A stretch of DNA of 64,000 nt from DATAGF01 sp963819845. GTDB taxonomy: Bacteria > Actinomycetota > Thermoleophilia > Miltoncostaeales > Miltoncostaeaceae. A program made the position numbers and the translations under genes. How positions within the stretch are numbered: the stretch's first letter is position 1; each line of letters starts with the position of its first letter. A model generated the notes under the pieces. That model saw only the letters and a program-made list of their open reading frames with translations. It did no database searches and was not told where the DNA came from. The stretch lies in contig CAWFXQ010000014.1 of NCBI GenBank assembly GCA_963819845.1, positions 186,001-250,000 of the forward strand, in the 5' to 3' direction. This document shows, piece by piece, positions 7,694 to 16,086 of this stretch.

Positions 7694-9073
7694 CGCGTCG
7701 TCACCGCCGGCCTCGACCTGATGGCCGACGCGCTGCGCGACCAGGGCGCGGACGTCACGGCGCTCGATTGGCGTCCTCCCGCCGGCGGCGACCCGGGCGA
7801 TGTCGCGCTGCTGGCGGCCACCTACGGCGACGACCGCATCGACGCGGCCAACGCCCGGGCGCTCGCGCGGCTGCAGGAGGCCCGCCCGATGATCGTCGGC
7901 GCCGGCCCCGCGGGCGAGCTCATCCCCGGGCTCGAGGGCCGCACGGTGCTGCACGCGGGGCCCCACGTCGAGTGGGAGCTGATGTGCCGTCCGCAGCGCA
8001 ACGCGGTCTGCGGGGCCATCGTGCTGGAGGGCTGGGCGGCGTTCGACGGACGAGGCGGAGCGGCTGGTGGGGGCGGGGCAGGTGCGGCTGGCCCCGGCCC
8101 ACTCGCTCGACGCGGCGGGCGCGATGACCGGCGTGATCTCGCCCTCCATGGCCGTGTGGGCGGCGCGCGACGAGGTGGGCGGGGGCGTGGGGTACAGCCC
8201 CTTCAACGACGGCCCCGGCGAGGCCTTCTGGCTCGGCGTCGGCTCGGCCGAGGCCATCCGGCGCCAGCGGACCCTCGCCGAGGCCGTGGCCCCCGGCTTC
8301 GCGGCGGCCCTGCGCGCCGAGGGCCCCATCGACGGGTTCGCCCTCGACGCCCAGGGCATCGCCATGGGCGACGACTGCCACATGCGCCACCAGGCCACCA
8401 CCATGCTGCTGCTGCGCCAGGCGCTGCCGGCCATCGCCGAGCGGGCGCCGCGCAGCGTGCTGCCGACCGCCCGGCTGCTGGCCGCCAACGGGCACTTCGC
8501 ACTCACGGTGACGATCGCCTGCGCCCGGGCCGCCCTGGCCGGCATCCGGGGACCGCCGCCTGCAGCCTGGTCGTCTTCATCAGCCGCAACGGCACGGACG
8601 CGGCGGTGCAGATCGCGGGCCTCCCCGACCGGTGGTTCACCGCCACGGCGCCGCTCGTGGAGGACCCGCTCTACCGGCCCGGCATGTCCGACGCCGACGC
8701 CGCCCCCGACATCGGCGACTCGGCCCTGGTGGAGTGCTGCGGCCTGGGCGCGGCGGCCAGCGCCGCCAGCCCGGGCGTCGCCGCGTTCCTGGGCGGGGGC
8801 ATGGCCGAGGCCGTGGAGCGCACCCGGCGGATGGACGACATCTGCGTCGGCCGCAGCGAGCGGTTCCGCATCCCCGCGCTCGACGGCGAGGGCACGCCCC
8901 TGGGGGTCGATGCGCGCGCGTGCCTCGACCTCGGCGCCACCCCGCTCATCAACACCGGCATCCTGCACAAGGTTGACGGCGGCCAGATCGGGGCCGGGAT
9001 CGCGCGCACGCCCCTCGAGCCCATCCGCGACGCCCTGGCCGCGCTCGCCGGCGACCTGCGCGGCCCGCCGTGA
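7682..9073 (+). CDS. DUF1116 protein, AllG/YlbE-like subunit (two compensating frame changes)
   Basis: A 463-residue DUF1116 protein, related to E. coli YlbE (AllG) and YahG. AllG works with FdrA (AllF), YlbF (AllH) and a carbamate kinase in oxamate carbamoyltransferase activity. Typical segments are GPHVEWELMCRPQRNA, AMTGVISPSMAVW, GVGYSPFNDGPGEAFWLGVG, DDCHMRH, and the C-terminal TGILHKVDGGQIGAG. The frame shifts by one base near 8042 and returns near 8552 (a G run one base short), giving normal total length, so sequence error is likely. The gene is divergent from the AIR-synthase-like gene with a 3-bp gap and its stop overlaps the next methyltransferase start. FdrA and YlbF partners are not in the window. 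Confidence 0.83.
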   Translation: MSSLRVVTAGLDLMADALRDQGADVTALDWRPPAGGDPGDVALLAATYGDDRIDAANARALARLQEARPMIVGAGPAGELIPGLEGRTVLHAGPHVEWELMCRPQRNAVCGAIVLEGWAAFDGRGGAAGGGGAGAAGPGPLARRGGRDDRRDLALHGRVGGARRGGRGRGVQPLQRRPRRGLLARRRLGRGHPAPADPRRGRGPRLRGGPARRGPHRRVRPRRPGHRHGRRLPHAPPGHHHAAAAPGAAGHRRAGAAQRAADRPAAGRQRALRTHGDDRLRPGRPGRHPGTAACSLVVFISRNGTDAAVQIAGLPDRWFTATAPLVEDPLYRPGMSDADAAPDIGDSALVECCGLGAAASAASPGVAAFLGGGMAEAVERTRRMDDICVGRSERFRIPALDGEGTPLGVDARACLDLGATPLINTGILHKVDGGQIGAGIARTPLEPIRDALAALAGDLRGPP

Positions 9074-9847
9074 GCACCGAGTGGGACGCGCGGGCCTACG
9101 AGCGCGTCTCGGCCCCGCAGGCCGAGTGGGGGCGGCGGGTGCTCGACAGGATCGCGCTCCGCGGCGACGAGACGGCGCTCGACGCGGGCTGCGGGTCGGG
9201 GCGCGTCACCCGCATGCTGGCCGAGCGCCTGCCCCGGGGCCGCGTGGTCGCCGTCGACGCCTCGGCGGGCATGGTCGCGGAGGCGACGGAGCGACTCGCC
9301 GACCTGGCGCCCCGGGTGACGGTGCGGCGGTGCGACCTCCTGGCGCTCGACGTCGACGAGCCGGTCGACCTGATCGTCTCGACCGCCACCCTCCACTGGA
9401 TCCTCGACCACGACGCCCTGTTCGCGCGCCTCTTCGCCGCGCTGAGGCCCGGCGGCCGGCTCGTGGCCCAGTGCGGCGGGGAGGGCAACGTCGCGGCCGC
9501 CGTCGCGGCGGCGGACGCCGTCGCCGCGGGCCCGCCCTACGCCGAGGCGCTGACCGGCATGCCGCAGGGCTGGCTGTTCGCCGGGCCGGACGAGACGACG
9601 GCGCGCCTGGCGGCCGCGGGCTTCGAGGACGCCCGGGCCTGGCTCACCGACGCGCCCGCGCGCCCGGTCGGCGACGGGGTTCGACTTCCTCGCCACCGTG
9701 GTGCTGCGGCACCACGTCGGGCGCCTGCCGGACGCCCTGCGCCGCCCATACGTCGAGGAGGTCGCCGCGCGGCTGCGGGGACCGGACGGGCGCGTGCAGC
9801 TGGACTACGTGCGCCTCAACATGGAGGCCCGCCGGCCGGGGCCCTGA
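9070..9847 (+). CDS. Class I SAM methyltransferase, trans-aconitate-methyltransferase type (frameshifted)
   Basis: About 258 residues once one base is removed near 9680. Motif I is ALDAGCGSGRVTRMLAERLP, followed by VVAVDASAGMV, a CDLLALD acidic motif, and the STATLHWILDHDALFARLFAALRPGGRLVAQCGGEGN block characteristic of trans-aconitate 2-methyltransferase relatives. The second part, read in the next frame, continues as FLATVVLRHHVGRLPDALRRPYVEEV, also typical of the family. The GTG at 9070 overlaps the DUF1116 stop by four bases, so it is probably in the same operon; this may hint that the pathway handles a small carboxylic acid. The substrate is otherwise unknown. Confidence 0.8.
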
Positions 9848-9860
9848 GAACACCTTTCAC

Positions 9861-11027
9861 ATGAGCCTGAGCGTCCTCGGGTGGCTGGCGGTCGCCGCGC
9901 TGGCGGCGTGGGCCGGCGTGCTGCTGCACCCGGCGCGGCCGTGGGACCTGCGCCCCACCGACGGCGGCCCGGCCCCTCCGGAGCCCCCCGCCTGGCCGCC
10001 CGTGGCCGTGCTGGTGCCCGCGCGCAACGAGGCCGGCACCCTGCCCGGGACGCTGCCGGCCCTGCTCGCCCAGGACTACCCCGGCCGCTGGCGGGCCGTG
10101 GTGGTGGACGACCGGTCGGGCGACGGCACCGCGGCGGCGGCCCGGGCCGCCGGCGCCGGCGATCCGCGGCTCGAGGTGGTGGAGGGCGAGGGGCTGCCGG
10201 ACGGCTGGGCGGGCAAGGTCTGGGCGCTCGAGCAGGGGCGCCGGCGCGCCGCGGCGGGCGTCCCCGCGCCGGAGCTCCTGCTGCTCACCGACGCCGACAT
10301 CCGCCACGAGGCCGGGTCGCTGCGCGCGCTGGTGGCCGAGGCCGAGGCCGGCGGCCTGGCGCTGGTGAGCCGCATGGCCCGGCTGCGCTGCGCCTCGCGC
10401 GCCGAGCGCCTGCTGATCCCGGCATTCGTGCTCTTCTTCTTCCTGCTCTACCCCATGCGCTGGGCCAACCGGCCCGGCAGCCGGCTCGCCGCGGCGGCGG
10501 GCGGCTGCGTCCTGGTCCGCGCCGGGGCGCTGGAACGCGCGGGCGGCCTCGCCGCGATCCGCGGGGCCCTGATCGACGACCTCGCCCTCGCGCGGGCCGT
10601 GTCGCGGGCGGGCGGCGTGACGCGCCTGGTCCGGAGCACAGGCGCCGTCTCCAGCGTGCGGCCCTACCCCGACGTCGGGGCCGTGTGGCGCATGGTGCGC
10701 CGCAGCGCCTTCACCCAGCTGCGCCGCTCCCGGGCCCTGACGACGGTCGTCGTGCTGGTGCTCGCCCTGATGTTCGCGGCGCCGCCCGCGGGCGTGACGG
10801 CCGGCGTCGCGGGCGCCGTGGCCGGGGCCGCCGGCTGGCCCCTCCCCCTGGCCGCGGGCGCGGCCGCGTGGGCCGTCATGGCCGTCGTCGCCACGCCGGC
10901 GGTCCGGGCGTTCGGGCTCCCGGCGGGCTGGGCGCTGACCCTGCCGCTCGCCGGGGTCCTGTATGCGCTGATGACGGTTGACTCGGCGCTGCGCGGCGGT
11001 CAGATCACCCCGTACTGGCGCTCGTAG
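9861..11027 (+). CDS. hpnB: Hopene-associated glycosyltransferase HpnB-like
   Basis: A 388-residue family-2 glycosyltransferase with an N-terminal membrane segment (about residues 5-24), a GT-A catalytic domain (VLVPARNEAGTLPGTLP, VVVDDRSGDGT, LTDADIRH as the metal-binding DxD) and a C-terminal membrane part with four hydrophobic stretches. The signature GLPDGWAGKVWALEQG and the RMARLRC..ERLLIPAFVLFFFLLYPM run match HpnB, a hopanoid-locus glycosyltransferase. No squalene-hopene cyclase or other hpn gene is visible here, so the hopanoid role is by family only. It begins 14 bp after the methyltransferase and its 3' end overlaps the convergent rmlB by 28 bp. Reading frame intact. Confidence 0.85.
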   Translation: MSLSVLGWLAVAALAAWAGVLLHPARPWDLRPTDGGPAPPEPPAWPPVAVLVPARNEAGTLPGTLPALLAQDYPGRWRAVVVDDRSGDGTAAAARAAGAGDPRLEVVEGEGLPDGWAGKVWALEQGRRRAAAGVPAPELLLLTDADIRHEAGSLRALVAEAEAGGLALVSRMARLRCASRAERLLIPAFVLFFFLLYPMRWANRPGSRLAAAAGGCVLVRAGALERAGGLAAIRGALIDDLALARAVSRAGGVTRLVRSTGAVSSVRPYPDVGAVWRMVRRSAFTQLRRSRALTTVVVLVLALMFAAPPAGVTAGVAGAVAGAAGWPLPLAAGAAAWAVMAVVATPAVRAFGLPAGWALTLPLAGVLYALMTVDSALRGGQITPYWRS

Positions 11028-11993
11028 TAGCGCAGGTACTCGCCGCTCTTGATGGGCTCCCACCACCCGCGCTGGTCGCGGTACCACTGCACCGTCTCCG
11101 CCAGGGCGTCGGCGAACGGGCGCGCCGGCTCCCAGCCCAGCCCGCGCAGCCGGGTGGTGTCGAGGGCGTAGCGGCGGTCGTGGCCCGGGCGGTCGGCCAC
11201 GTGGCGGATGAGCGACTCGTCGCGGCCGGTCAGCTCAAGGATGCGCCGCGTGATCTCCAGGTTCGGCACCTCGTTGCCGCCGCCGACGTTGTAGACCTCG
11301 CCGGGCGCGCCGTTCTCCATCGCCGTCCAGATGCCCTCGCAGTGGTCGTCGACGTGGATCCAGTCGCGCACCTGCATGCCGTCCCCGTAGACCGGCAGCC
11401 CCTCCCCGTCGAGCGCGTTGGTGACGAACAGCGGGATGAGCTTCTCCGGGTACTGGCGCGGCCCGAAGGTGTTCGAGCCGCGCGTGACGACGGCGTCGAG
11501 CCCGAACGTGCGGTGCCAGGCGAGCACCTGGAGGTCGCCGCCGGCCTTGCTCGCGGAGTAGGGGCTGGACGGGCTGATGGGGTCGGTCTCGCGGAACCCG
11601 CCGGCCGCGATCGAGCCGTAGACCTCGTCGGTGGACACCTGCACGAATCGCCGCACCCCCGCGTCGCGGGCGGCGTCGAGGAGCACCGCGGTCCCGACGA
11701 CGTCCGTGCGGATGAACGCCGCCGGGTCGAGGATGCTGCGGTCGACGTGGCTCTCGGCGGCGAGGTTGACCACCGCGTCGGCGCCCTCGATCGCGCGCCG
11801 CACCGCGACCGCGTCGGCGATGTCGGCGTGGACGAACGAGTAGCCGGGCTCGCCGGCGACGTCGGCCACGTTGGCCGGGTTGCCGGCGTAGGTGAGCTTG
11901 TCGAGGTTCGACGACCTCGGCGCCCCGCGCCAGGGCCAGACGCACGAACGCCGACCCGATGAACCCGCACCCGCCGGTCACCAGCAGCCTCAC
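11000..11993 (-). CDS. rmlB: dTDP-glucose 4,6-dehydratase RmlB (frameshifted near the N-terminus)
   Basis: Converts dTDP-glucose to dTDP-4-keto-6-deoxyglucose using bound NAD. The N-terminus has VTGGCGFIGSAFVR (Rossmann Gly motif); after a one-base frame change near 11907 the protein continues through NLAAESHVDRSI, QVSTDEVYGSI (catalytic Thr-Asp-Glu), YSASKAGGD (YxxxK) and TRGSNTFGPRQYPEKLIPLF. The corrected length is 330 residues, normal for RmlB. The GTG at 11993 overlaps the rmlD stop (GTGA), indicating translational coupling in an rmlA-rmlD-rmlB operon. The product feeds dTDP-L-rhamnose synthesis for cell-wall or surface polysaccharide. Confidence 0.92.
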
Positions 11994-12817
11994 GCCGTCT
12001 CCTCCAGGTAGTCGACCAGGGCCTCGCGCCAGTCTCGCAGCCGCGGCGCCCCGGGGCGCGTGCCGGCCAGCGCCGAGTAGCGCGGCCGCGGGGCCGGCCG
12101 GCCGATGGCCTCGGTCGTCACGGGCCGCACCCGGCAGGGGCTGCCGGTCTCCTCGAAGACGGCCCGCGCGAGGCCCGCCCACGTCACCGCCCCCCCGCCG
12201 GCCGTGTGGTAGACGCCCGGAGGCGCGCCCAGCAGATCCTCGAGGGCGGGCGCGAGGTCCACCGTCCAGGTGGGCGAGCCGGTCTGGTCGTTGACCACGT
12301 CCACCTCGTCGCGCTCGGCTCCGAGGCGCCGCATGGTGTTGACGAAGTTCCGGCCGCCCGCGCCGTAGAGCCAGGCGGTGCGCGCCACCCGGACCCCGCC
12401 GGGGTGGCGCTCCCGGGCGGCCCGCTCGCCCGCCAGCTTGGTGCGCCCGTAGGCCCCCAGCGGGGCGACCGGGTCGTCCTCGGCGTACGGGGCGGCCTTG
12501 GCCCCGTCGAAGACGTAGTCGGTCGAGGGCAGCACCATGGCCGCGCCGGCGCGCGCCGCGGCCGCCGCCACGTTGCCCGAGCCGTCGGCGTTGACCGCGG
12601 CGGCCTGCGCCTCGTGGGCCTCGGCGCCGTCGACGTCGGTCCAGGCGGCGAGGTGGAAGACGGCCTCCGGGCGGCAGCCGGCGATGCACGCCGCCACCGC
12701 CGCCGGGTCGGTCACGTCGACCTCCAGGTTGACGGCCGTGACCTCGTGGCGATCCCGGAGGTGGGCGACGAGGTCGCGGCCGAGCATGCCGGCCGCGCCG
12801 GTGACGAGCACCCGCAT
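11990..12817 (-). CDS. rmlD: dTDP-4-dehydrorhamnose reductase RmlD
   Basis: A 275-residue extended SDR that performs the last, NAD(P)H-dependent step of dTDP-L-rhamnose synthesis. VLVTGAAGMLGRDL is the cofactor motif, then VFHLAAWTDVDGAE, STDYVFDG, YGRTKLAGE (YxxxK) and VARTAWLYGAGGRNF, all diagnostic of RmlD. The reading frame is intact. It starts at an ATG 4 bp after the rmlA stop and overlaps rmlB. RmlC (3,5-epimerase) is not in the window and is not fused to this protein, so it must be encoded elsewhere if rhamnose is made. Confidence 0.94.
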   Translation of the reverse strand: MRVLVTGAAGMLGRDLVAHLRDRHEVTAVNLEVDVTDPAAVAACIAGCRPEAVFHLAAWTDVDGAEAHEAQAAAVNADGSGNVAAAAARAGAAMVLPSTDYVFDGAKAAPYAEDDPVAPLGAYGRTKLAGERAARERHPGGVRVARTAWLYGAGGRNFVNTMRRLGAERDEVDVVNDQTGSPTWTVDLAPALEDLLGAPPGVYHTAGGGAVTWAGLARAVFEETGSPCRVRPVTTEAIGRPAPRPRYSALAGTRPGAPRLRDWREALVDYLEETA

Positions 12818-12821
12818 GTGC

Positions 12822-13895
12822 CTACGCGAGGCCGATTGACGAGGAGTCGCCGACCATGAAGCGGTAGGCGCGCGGCTTCTCCCCGGACCGCGAGATGGTC
12901 ACCCCTCGCCCGATGAGGCTGCTCTCGACGCGCGCGTCCAGGTCCTCGACGCGGCTGTCCTCCAGCAGGATGCTGTGCTCCACCTCCGCGCGCCGCACGA
13001 CCACGCCGGGCGACAGCGCCGAGTAGGGGCCGACGTAGGCGTCCTCGACCAGCGCCCCGGCGCCGATGACCGCCGGCCCGCGCACCGCCGAGCGCACCAG
13101 CCGCGCGCCCCGCTCCAGCACCACGCGGCCCTCGATGGTGCTGTCGACCAGCTCGCCGTCGACGCGCGCCTCGAGCACGTCGAGGATCAGGCGGTTGGCC
13201 TCGAGCATGTCCTCCAGGCGCCCGGTGTCCTTCCACCAGCCGGTGACCTCGTGGGGCTCGACGGTCAGCCCCCGGTCGATGAGGTGCTGGATCGCGTCGG
13301 TGATCTCCAGCTCGCCGCGGCCCGACGGCCGGATCGCCTTGGCCGACTCCATGATCGCGGGCGAGAACATGTAGACGCCCACGAGCGCGAGGTCGCTGCG
13401 CGGCTCGGCCGGCTTCTCGACCAGGCGCACCACGCGCCCGCCCTCGAGCTCGGCGACGCCGTACGACTCGGGGTCGGGCACCCGCTGGAGCAGGATCATG
13501 GCGTCGCACGCCCCGGCCCGGAAGCCCTCGACCAGCTCCGTGATGCCGTCGCGCAGGAGGTTGTCCCCGAGGTACATCACGAAGGGCGAGCCGTCGAGGA
13601 ACTCCTCGGCCGTCAGGACCGCGTGGGCGAGGCCCAGGGGGGCCGACTGCCGGATGTAGGTGACGCGGATGCCGAGCGCCGAGCCGTCGCCGACGGCCGC
13701 CTCGATCTCGGCCTGGGTGTCGCCCACCACGATGCCGACGTCGGTCACGCCGGCGGCGCGCAGGGCGTCGAGGCCGTAGAAGAGCACCGGCCGGTTGGCG
13801 ACGGGCACGAGCTGCTTGGCGCTCGTGTGGGTGATCGGGCGCAGCCTCGTCCCCGCGCCGCCGGACAGGACCAGCCCCTTGAGCGCGGTCGTCAC
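12822..13895 (-). CDS. rmlA: Glucose-1-phosphate thymidylyltransferase, long form with beta-helix tail
   Basis: A 357-residue nucleotidyltransferase: LVLSGGAGTRLRPIT is the nucleotide-binding signature, with KQLVPVANRP and MYLGDNL (metal-binding Asp) in the catalytic domain (residues 1-240). The C-terminal 110 residues form a left-handed beta-helix of repeated hexapeptides, as in the longer 'G1P TT_long' type often annotated RfbA/StrD. It makes dTDP-glucose from glucose-1-phosphate and dTTP. It is the first gene of the rmlA-rmlD-rmlB run. The GTG start at 13895 has no Shine-Dalgarno but a TACCCT box 7 bases upstream. The divergent gpgS begins 23 bp away. Confidence 0.92.
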   Translation of the reverse strand: MTTALKGLVLSGGAGTRLRPITHTSAKQLVPVANRPVLFYGLDALRAAGVTDVGIVVGDTQAEIEAAVGDGSALGIRVTYIRQSAPLGLAHAVLTAEEFLDGSPFVMYLGDNLLRDGITELVEGFRAGACDAMILLQRVPDPESYGVAELEGGRVVRLVEKPAEPRSDLALVGVYMFSPAIMESAKAIRPSGRGELEITDAIQHLIDRGLTVEPHEVTGWWKDTGRLEDMLEANRLILDVLEARVDGELVDSTIEGRVVLERGARLVRSAVRGPAVIGAGALVEDAYVGPYSALSPGVVVRRAEVEHSILLEDSRVEDLDARVESSLIGRGVTISRSGEKPRAYRFMVGDSSSIGLA

Positions 13896-13902
13896 GGGCG
13901 GC

Positions 13903-13908
13903 AGGGTA
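13903..13908 (-). promoter_or_regulatory. Leaderless -10 box for the rml operon
   Basis: TACCCT read on the minus strand ends 7 bases before the GTG start at 13895. No Shine-Dalgarno is present in the short gap, consistent with a transcript that begins at the start codon. Confidence 0.5.
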
Positions 13909-13918
13909 CCACCGCCCG

Positions 13919-14912
13919 ATGGGCGGCTCGCCGGCCCCGGGCTGTGCCACCATTCGGGTCGACGTGGACCGCGACGAGTGGCTGAGACGGCGCACCTACC
14001 GGGGCGCGGACTATGACCCCGAGCGCCTCGCCGCCGACCTGCGGCGCCAGGGCCTGACCGTGTCGGTGTGCCTGCCCGCGCTCGACGTGGCGGCCACAGT
14101 CGGGCCGATCGTCGCCGCGGTGCGCGAGCGGCTGGTGGAGCGGACCGGGCTGGTGGACGAGGTCGTCGTGATGGACAGCCGCAGCGCCGACGGCACCGCG
14201 GCGGTGGCGGCGGCGGCGGGCGCGCGCGTGGTGCAGGACGTGGACGTGCTCCCGGCCCTCGGGCCGGGCCGCGGGAAGGGCGAGGCCATGTGGAAGAGCC
14301 TCGCGGCGGTGCGCGGCGACATCGTCGTCTGGCTGGACGCCGACGTCGTCGACTTCGACCCGGCGTTCGTCGCCGGCCTGGTCGGCCCGCTGGCGGCCGA
14401 CCCCGAGGTGGGCTACGTGAAGGCGGTCTACCGGCGAGCGCTGGGGGCCGACGACGACGGGGGCGGCCGGGTGACCGAGATCTGCGCGCGGCCGCTGATC
14501 AACCTCTTCTACCCGGAGCTGGCGGGCTTCGCGCAGCCCCTCTCGGGGGAGGCGGCGGGCAGGAGCGACCTGCTCCGCTCGGTGCCGTTCTTCAGCGGCT
14601 ACGCCGTCGAGCTGGGGCTGCTGATCGACCTCAGCCGCGCCGCCGGCATCGGCGCCCTGGCCCAGGTCAACCTCGGCGCCCGGCGCCACGCCAACCAGCC
14701 CACCGCCGCGCTCGGGGCGATGGCCTCGGCCATCACCCAGGCCGTGCTGCGGCGGCTCGCCGACGAGGGCCGCCTCCCGGCGGCCCTGCTCGACGGGACC
14801 GGCGACTACGCGCGGCCCGTGCCCGGGCCCGGACGGCCTGGTGCTGGCGCACCTCGACACCCGCCCGGGGGAGCGCCCGCCGATGGCGCAGGTGCTCGCC
14901 GCCGTCGTCTGA
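13919..14912 (+). CDS. gpgS: Glucosyl-3-phosphoglycerate synthase (frameshifted at the 3' end)
   Basis: A GT81-like glycosyltransferase that joins glucose from a nucleotide sugar to 3-phosphoglycerate, the first step to glucosylglycerate and, in mycobacteria, to methylglucose polysaccharides. Motifs: WLRRRTYRGADYDPERL near the start, VCLPALDVAATVG, DEVVVMDSRSADGT, GPGRGKGEAMWKSL, WLDADVVDFDP (metal site), and PFFSGYAVELGLLID. The last 25 codons are in another frame after one extra base near 14825, giving 330 residues and the TGA at 14910. The ATG at 13919 is used; a GTG at 13964 in frame is an alternative that matches the family's usual N-terminus. The phosphatase GpgP is not identified nearby, though glycerate kinase follows. 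Confidence 0.88.
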
Positions 14913-14933
14913 TGAGGACGCTGGCGGAACGGC

Positions 14934-16086
14934 TCAGCCGGCGCGGCTGAGGCCCCACAGCGCCCCCAGGGCCGCCCCGGCGGCCGCCAGGTCCTCCTCC
15001 GCCGCGGCCAGGGCATCCGGCAGGGGCCGCAGCCGCCGCCCCACGGGCAGGGCCGCCGCGAACCCGGCCCGGCGCAGGGCTCCGGGCCCCAGGGCCACCT
15101 CCCCGCATAGGGCCACGCACGGGACGCCCCGCCGGCCGCAGGCGGCCGCGACCGCGGCCGGGGCCTTCCCCGCCAGGCTGGTGGCGTCGAGGCGCCCCTC
15201 GCCCGTGACGCAGAGCGCCGCCCCCTCGAGGCGGCTGTCGAGCCCCACGGCGTCGAGCACCAGCGGCGCGCCGGGCCGCAGCGTCGCCCCGAGCAGCGCC
15301 ATCAGGCCGCCCGGCGGCTCCCCCCGCGGCCCCAGCGCCCGGCACGGCCTGAAGGTCCACGCCGGTGGCCTCGCGCGCCGCCGCCGCCAGGGTCGCCAGG
15401 CCGGCGTCCAGCCGGTCGACCGCGTCGGGCGCCGCGCCCTTCTGGGGGGCGAAGACGCGCGCCGCGCCCTCGGGCCCGTGGAAGAGGGTGTCCACGTCGC
15501 AGGCGACCTCGATCGCGACGGCGTCGAGGCGGGGGTCGCGCCCCGAGAGGTCGAGGCGCGCGACCCGCGCGAGGTCGGCGCCCCGGCCCTCCAGCTCCCG
15601 GCCGTCCGCGTCCAGGGCGCGCACGCCGAGGGCCGCGGCCAGCCCCAGGCCCCCGTCCGTGGTCGCGCTGCCGCCCACGCCGACGATGATGCGGCGCGCG
15701 CCCAGGTCGAGGGCCGCGCGGATCATCTCGCCGGTGCCGCGCGTGGAGGTGGCCTCCGGATCGCGCTCGTCGGGGCCCAGGCGCTCGTAGCCGGAGGCCA
15801 GCGCGAGCTCGACGACCGCCGCGCCCCCGGGCAGCTCGCCGATCGCGGCCTCCACCGGACGGCCCAGCGGATCGGCCACCACCACCGGCCGGCGCCGCCC
15901 GCCCGCCGCCGCGACCAGCGCGTCGAGAGTGCCCTCGCCGCCGTCGGCGACCGGCAGCGCCCGCGTCTCGATCCCGGGCACCGCCAGACGCAGGCCCGCG
16001 GCGATCGCGCGGGCGGCCGCGGAGGCCGGCACCGCCCCCTTGAAGGCCGCCGGCGCCACCACCACCGCGCCGCGCGGCGGGGTCAC
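14934..16086 (-). CDS. Glycerate kinase, GarK/GlxK type (frameshifted)
   Basis: Phosphorylates glycerate with ATP. The first 255 residues carry VVVAPAAFKG, the VADGGEGTLDAL signature, TRGTGEMIRAALD and GVGGSATTDGGLG, diagnostic of the type I glycerate kinase fold. A G run around 15326 has one base too many; in the other frame the protein continues with DSRLEGAALCVTGEGRLDATSL and AGKAPAAVAAA, giving 383 residues. The GTG at 16086 overlaps the stop of the upstream SDR by four bases. It is convergent with gpgS and only 21 bp separates their ends. It could recycle glycerate released from glucosylglycerate, or serve general glyoxylate metabolism; context alone cannot decide. Confidence 0.86.

Noticed and set aside
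8067..11027. A 986-codon plus-strand frame
   Set aside because: It is a mixture of the middle of the DUF1116 gene, an out-of-frame passage through a methyltransferase and the HpnB gene.
12975..13985. A 336-codon plus-strand frame
   Set aside because: It is antisense to rmlA and rich in His, Asp and Val without any domain.
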